Origin: DATAYF01 sp036272735
GTDB lineage: Bacteria > Chloroflexota > Ktedonobacteria > Ktedonobacterales > Ktedonobacteraceae
Direction: 5' to 3'
Assembly (NCBI GenBank): GCA_036272735.1
Contig: DATAYF010000427.1
Coordinates: 1-17,546, forward strand
Length of the DNA stretch: 17,546 nt
In this document: positions 14,938 through 17,546 of the stretch, piece by piece
Layout of the letters: each line of letters opens with the position of its first letter
Position numbering within the stretch: position 1 is the first letter of the stretch
Program-made: the position numbers and the translations under genes
The notes under the pieces: generated by a model
Told to the model about the DNA's origin: nothing
The model's database searches: none
What the model saw: the letters and a program-made list of their open reading frames with translations, nothing else

Positions 14938-17358
14938 ATGCAACAAACGTTCCCGGCTGGTGCCCTACCACGCCTGGTTATTAACGATATCGTGGGTGAT
15001 CTTTTTGTGCAGGGTTGGGATCAGCCAACGATCCAGATCGATGCCGAGCGCGAGATTGCCGGGCCGCGCCAAAAAGGTGATGCCCTGGTGCTCAAAGATT
15101 GCCGGGGTCCCATCAGGCTGATGGTGCCGTTCGAGACCCTGGTCTCTGTGCGCGATATCTCCGGCCAGGTCAGCCTGCAAGGTGTGCGGCAAGATGATCT
15201 GAGCGACGTACATGGCAACGTCACGCTCGAAACTATCAATAGCAACGTGCGATTGCGTGATATTCGCGGCAATGTCAGGCTGCAAGCCATTCAGGGTACC
15301 GCCCAACTGAGCGATGTGACGGGTAATATTGCCCTGGAAAATGTGGAATCCGTTGGTGTTAGCGATGTGCACGGGGTCGTGGAAGTGCGCGAAATCACCA
15401 ATGGAGCCTCTGTGCGCGATATCAGTGGGAGCGTGGTCGTAGAAAATGTGCATGGTCCGGTCTCGGTGAGCGATATCAATGGTGCGGTGGCCGTGCGACA
15501 GATCGAGGGTGATATCAAGGTTTCCGATACGCGTAACGAAGTGGTCATCTCCGAAATTGGTGGCAACGTGGTCGTCGACGATGTGAGCGGCGTCGTGTCT
15601 ATCCTGGCAGTTGCCGGTGAGGTCGTGATTAGCGATATCAATGCAGGATTAGAGGTGAACAACGCCGCCGCCGTGTTCTCGCGTGACGATCTGCATAGCG
15701 ATGTCTCATTGGCCGATGTTGAGCGTGTGGAGATTGCCAGCGTGGGTAATGATCTCTTATTGCGTAGCGTGCAGCATGCCAACGTGCGTAACGTGGGTCG
15801 TGACCTGCTTGTGCAGGATGGGATCGCGTCGCTGCATTGCCTGCGCATTGGGCGGGAATGCCACGTGATCGGTGATGGCGAGACCGAGGTGATTCTCGAA
15901 ACCGTAGGTTCCGATTGCCTCTTGAGCGGGGTGAAACGTGTGCAGATCAATACAGTAGGCAACGACTGTCAGGTACAGGATAGCGTGCACGCTGAGGTGT
16001 CGGTGAGTACAGTTGGTGGTGCGCTGGCGGTGCTTGGTGGCTCGTTTGTACGCGCGGGCAAGGTTGGACGTGATTGCGACCTGCGCGGGATCGCGGGAGA
16101 TGTGATCATTGGTCAGGTTGGCGTGACTACGCATTTCACCGATATCGAGGGTGATGTTTCCGTTGGCACGATTGGCGCGAATGCACAGGTGAACGCGGTG
16201 AGTGGCGCGGTCAATCTCAGTAACGTTGGTGGCAGTCTCTCCCTGGATGCTAAATTTCCCGCTGGTAGCGCGTCAAAGGCGCGGGTTGGCGGTAATGTAC
16301 AGGTCACTCTGCCCACGCCTGCCGACCTGAGCATACGCGCGATGGCAGGTGGCGGCATTACCGGTCAGGGCATCGTTGCGCAGGGTGGTCGTCGCAAGGT
16401 CAATGTCGTGTATGGTGAAGGGACGGCACAGCTAGAGTTGGCTGCTGGCGGCGTGATCGAGCTACTTGGCAATATCGAGCCGCGCAGTAGTAGCAGCGAT
16501 GACAGTGAGCAGAATTGGAATATGGATTGGAACATGCCCGACTGGCAAGATTACGGCATGCAATGGTCCGAATTCGGACGCGAAATGAGCGAATTTGGTC
16601 GTGAAATGGGGCATTTCGGCGTTGATCTGGGTCGCGAAATCTCTGAATCCGTCATAGATGCGACGTCCTCTATCGGTGCCGACCTGGGCAGCAGCCTCCA
16701 CCGCTCCTCCGAGGAATATGCGCGGCGCATGGCAGAGGCGCAAGCACGACGCGCGGAACGCCTGGCACGAGCTACCGAGGAGCGTAATCGCCGCTTAGCC
16801 GAAGAGCAGGCACGACGCGCGGAACGCCTGGCACGAGCCACCGAGGAGCGCGCTCGTCGCCTGGCTGAAGGACGCGCCTCGCTGCTCCACATTCGCCACC
16901 AGCAACGCGAGTGGCGTCTGGACGAGGGACGTATCTCGCGCATGATCGATCAGGCCCAACGAGCCGCCGCCGAAGGTGTGTTAGGGGCTATGGAGGCGGT
17001 AGAACAGGCACTGAAGAATTTGAGCGTCACGCCACCACCCGCTCCGCCGGTCCCACCTGTAGCCCCGACATCTCCCGCATCTCCCGCATCTCCCGCATCT
17101 CCCGCATCTCCCGCATCTCCGCAGGCTCCAAAAGCACCGGCCGCGCCAGAGACACCAGCATCTCCCGTTCCGCCAGTAGAGCCCGGCGCATCAGCGCAAA
17201 CGGGCCAACCGGAAGATTCCGCTCCGCAAGCACAAAGTGAGCCAGCGAAGCCCGCCATCAACATCGAGCAGGAGCGCGAGGCCATCCTGCACATGATCGC
17301 CGAAGGTCGTATTACCCCCGACGAAGGTGATATGTTGCTAGAAGCGCTTGGCGAATAA
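14938..17358 (+). CDS. Large DUF4097-like beta-solenoid protein with coiled-coil, Pro-rich and SHOCT-like regions
   Basis: An 806-residue protein with no signal peptide, so cytoplasmic. Residues 10-510 are a long run of short beta-strand repeats of about 9-11 residues, such as SVRDISGSVVVENVHGPVSV and VSDINGAVAVRQIEGDIKV, reminiscent of the DUF4097 adhesin-type beta-solenoid in YvlB/LiaX but much longer. From about 265 the repeats change to a second type (VGNDLLL, VGRDLLV, VGSDCLL, VGNDCQV, VGRDCDL). Residues 525-570 are Trp/Met/Phe-rich with EFGREM repeats and may be amphipathic. Residues 590-690 are a highly charged helix with a 22-residue tandem duplication (601-644). Residues 698-775 are Pro/Ala/Ser-rich with SPA repeats. 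Residues 776-806 (EREAILHMIAEGRITPDEGD, then MLLEAL) are a SHOCT-like module. AAGGAG lies 7 bases before the ATG. Probably a scaffold or sensor; the function is not established. Confidence 0.82.
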   Translation: MQQTFPAGALPRLVINDIVGDLFVQGWDQPTIQIDAEREIAGPRQKGDALVLKDCRGPIRLMVPFETLVSVRDISGQVSLQGVRQDDLSDVHGNVTLETINSNVRLRDIRGNVRLQAIQGTAQLSDVTGNIALENVESVGVSDVHGVVEVREITNGASVRDISGSVVVENVHGPVSVSDINGAVAVRQIEGDIKVSDTRNEVVISEIGGNVVVDDVSGVVSILAVAGEVVISDINAGLEVNNAAAVFSRDDLHSDVSLADVERVEIASVGNDLLLRSVQHANVRNVGRDLLVQDGIASLHCLRIGRECHVIGDGETEVILETVGSDCLLSGVKRVQINTVGNDCQVQDSVHAEVSVSTVGGALAVLGGSFVRAGKVGRDCDLRGIAGDVIIGQVGVTTHFTDIEGDVSVGTIGANAQVNAVSGAVNLSNVGGSLSLDAKFPAGSASKARVGGNVQVTLPTPADLSIRAMAGGGITGQGIVAQGGRRKVNVVYGEGTAQLELAAGGVIELLGNIEPRSSSSDDSEQNWNMDWNMPDWQDYGMQWSEFGREMSEFGREMGHFGVDLGREISESVIDATSSIGADLGSSLHRSSEEYARRMAEAQARRAERLARATEERNRRLAEEQARRAERLARATEERARRLAEGRASLLHIRHQQREWRLDEGRISRMIDQAQRAAAEGVLGAMEAVEQALKNLSVTPPPAPPVPPVAPTSPASPASPASPASPASPQAPKAPAAPETPASPVPPVEPGASAQTGQPEDSAPQAQSEPAKPAINIEQEREAILHMIAEGRITPDEGDMLLEALGE
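16741..16872 (+). repeat. 66-bp tandem duplication in the coiled-coil region
   Basis: Two adjacent 66-base units (16741-16806 and 16807-16872) are nearly identical and encode two copies of a 22-residue helix beginning QARRAERLARATEER. The duplication keeps the frame and lengthens the charged helix. Confidence 0.85.
17069..17121 (+). repeat. 9-bp tandem repeat encoding Ser-Pro-Ala
   Basis: The unit CATCTCCCG is present five times in a row from 17069, followed by a partial sixth copy (CATCTCCG). It encodes SPA repeats in the Pro-rich linker. Slippage would change linker length by three residues without a frameshift. Confidence 0.85.
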
Positions 17359-17364
17359 ATTGTG

Positions 17365-17415
17365 GAAAAAGCGTATACATAGATCATCAGCGATTGTCTA
17401 TGTATACGCTTTTTC
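17365..17415. terminator. Intrinsic terminator after the solenoid gene
   Basis: Positions 17365-17383 and 17397-17415 form a perfect 19-bp inverted repeat around a 13-base loop. The plus-strand arm ends in CGCTTTTTC, giving a T-tract just after the stem, seven bases past the stop codon of the solenoid gene. The A-tract on the opposite side makes it potentially bidirectional. Confidence 0.8.
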
Positions 17416-17458
17416 TGCCTATTTTGCGCAAATTGTATTTTATACTATATTGTATACG

Positions 17459-17546
17459 CCCGCTGCGTCTTTAGTATATATAGATGAGTATTGATGGCCC
17501 GGCCGGGCCATCAATACTCATCTATATATACTAAAGACGCAGCGGG
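17459..17546. repeat. Perfect 88-bp palindrome with no spacer at the window end
   Basis: Each arm is 44 bp (17459-17502 and 17503-17546) and the two are exact reverse complements with no loop. The centre is GC-rich (GGCCCGGCCGGGCC), flanked by AT-rich DNA (TAGTATATATAGATGAG) and a GC-rich outer end (CCCGCTGCG). It ends at the last base of the window, so it might continue beyond. It could be a mobile palindromic repeat, a bidirectional terminator, a hairpin-telomere-like site, or an assembly fold-back at a contig end. Confidence 0.9.

Noticed and set aside
15291..15962. Minus-strand 223-codon ORF
   Set aside because: It is a shadow of the repetitive solenoid gene; its Ser/Thr-rich translation mirrors the repeat codons of the real frame.
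17069..17121. Short regular repeats as a possible CRISPR
   Set aside because: The repeats are 9 bp, adjacent without spacers and in frame, so they are a coding microsatellite.

Overview
The window looks like a piece of a Ktedonobacterales (Chloroflexota) chromosome. The clues are an IscB gene of the omega-RNA-guided type, a group known to be abundant in Ktedonobacter racemifer, many palindromic and hairpin intergenic repeats, very large duplicated FtsX-type ABC permeases, and a DUF2089 / SHOCT-like / beta-solenoid gene set of the kind linked to envelope-stress functions in Gram-positive-type bacteria. The placement is inferred from gene content only. No rRNA, tRNA or CRISPR array was seen.

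Layout. (1) Positions 1-715, minus strand: the N-terminal half or so of an IscB nuclease, cut by the window edge. Its leader (about 730-965) folds like an omega RNA, with the expected guide just beyond. The HNH motif reads H-R-I where the catalytic His is expected. (2) Positions 1000-1361: AT-rich intergenic DNA with a perfect 16-bp palindrome and other short dyads, leading into a plus-strand lipoprotein with two cupredoxin-like repeats (1362-2078). (3) Positions 2095-2194: a nested set of perfect hairpins whose arms compete for pairing, lying between convergent genes. (4) Positions 13486 to 2226, minus strand: a five-gene ABC transporter cluster, in transcription order permease 3, permease 2, a 190-bp gap with several hairpins, permease 1, an ATPase with an AbrB-like tail, and a second ATPase. 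The three permeases are paralogues of 1019-1056 residues, each containing two FtsX-type domains and about ten membrane segments. (5) Positions 13487-14077: a divergent promoter region. (6) Positions 14078-17358, plus strand: a DUF2089-type HTH protein, a small SHOCT-like protein, and an 806-residue cytoplasmic beta-solenoid protein with coiled-coil, Pro-rich and SHOCT-like parts. (7) Positions 17365-17415: a strong intrinsic terminator. (8) Positions 17459-17546: a perfect 88-bp palindrome with no spacer that ends exactly at the window edge.

How it may work together. The divergent arrangement of an HTH regulator, SHOCT/YvlB/LiaX-like proteins and MacB/BceB-like transporters suggests an envelope-stress or antimicrobial-peptide response module. 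In this model the large intracellular beta-solenoid protein and its small partners meet through a short helical module found in all three, and the ABC transporters extract or export hydrophobic or peptide substrates. This is inference; the families are recognisable but the joint function is not established from sequence alone.
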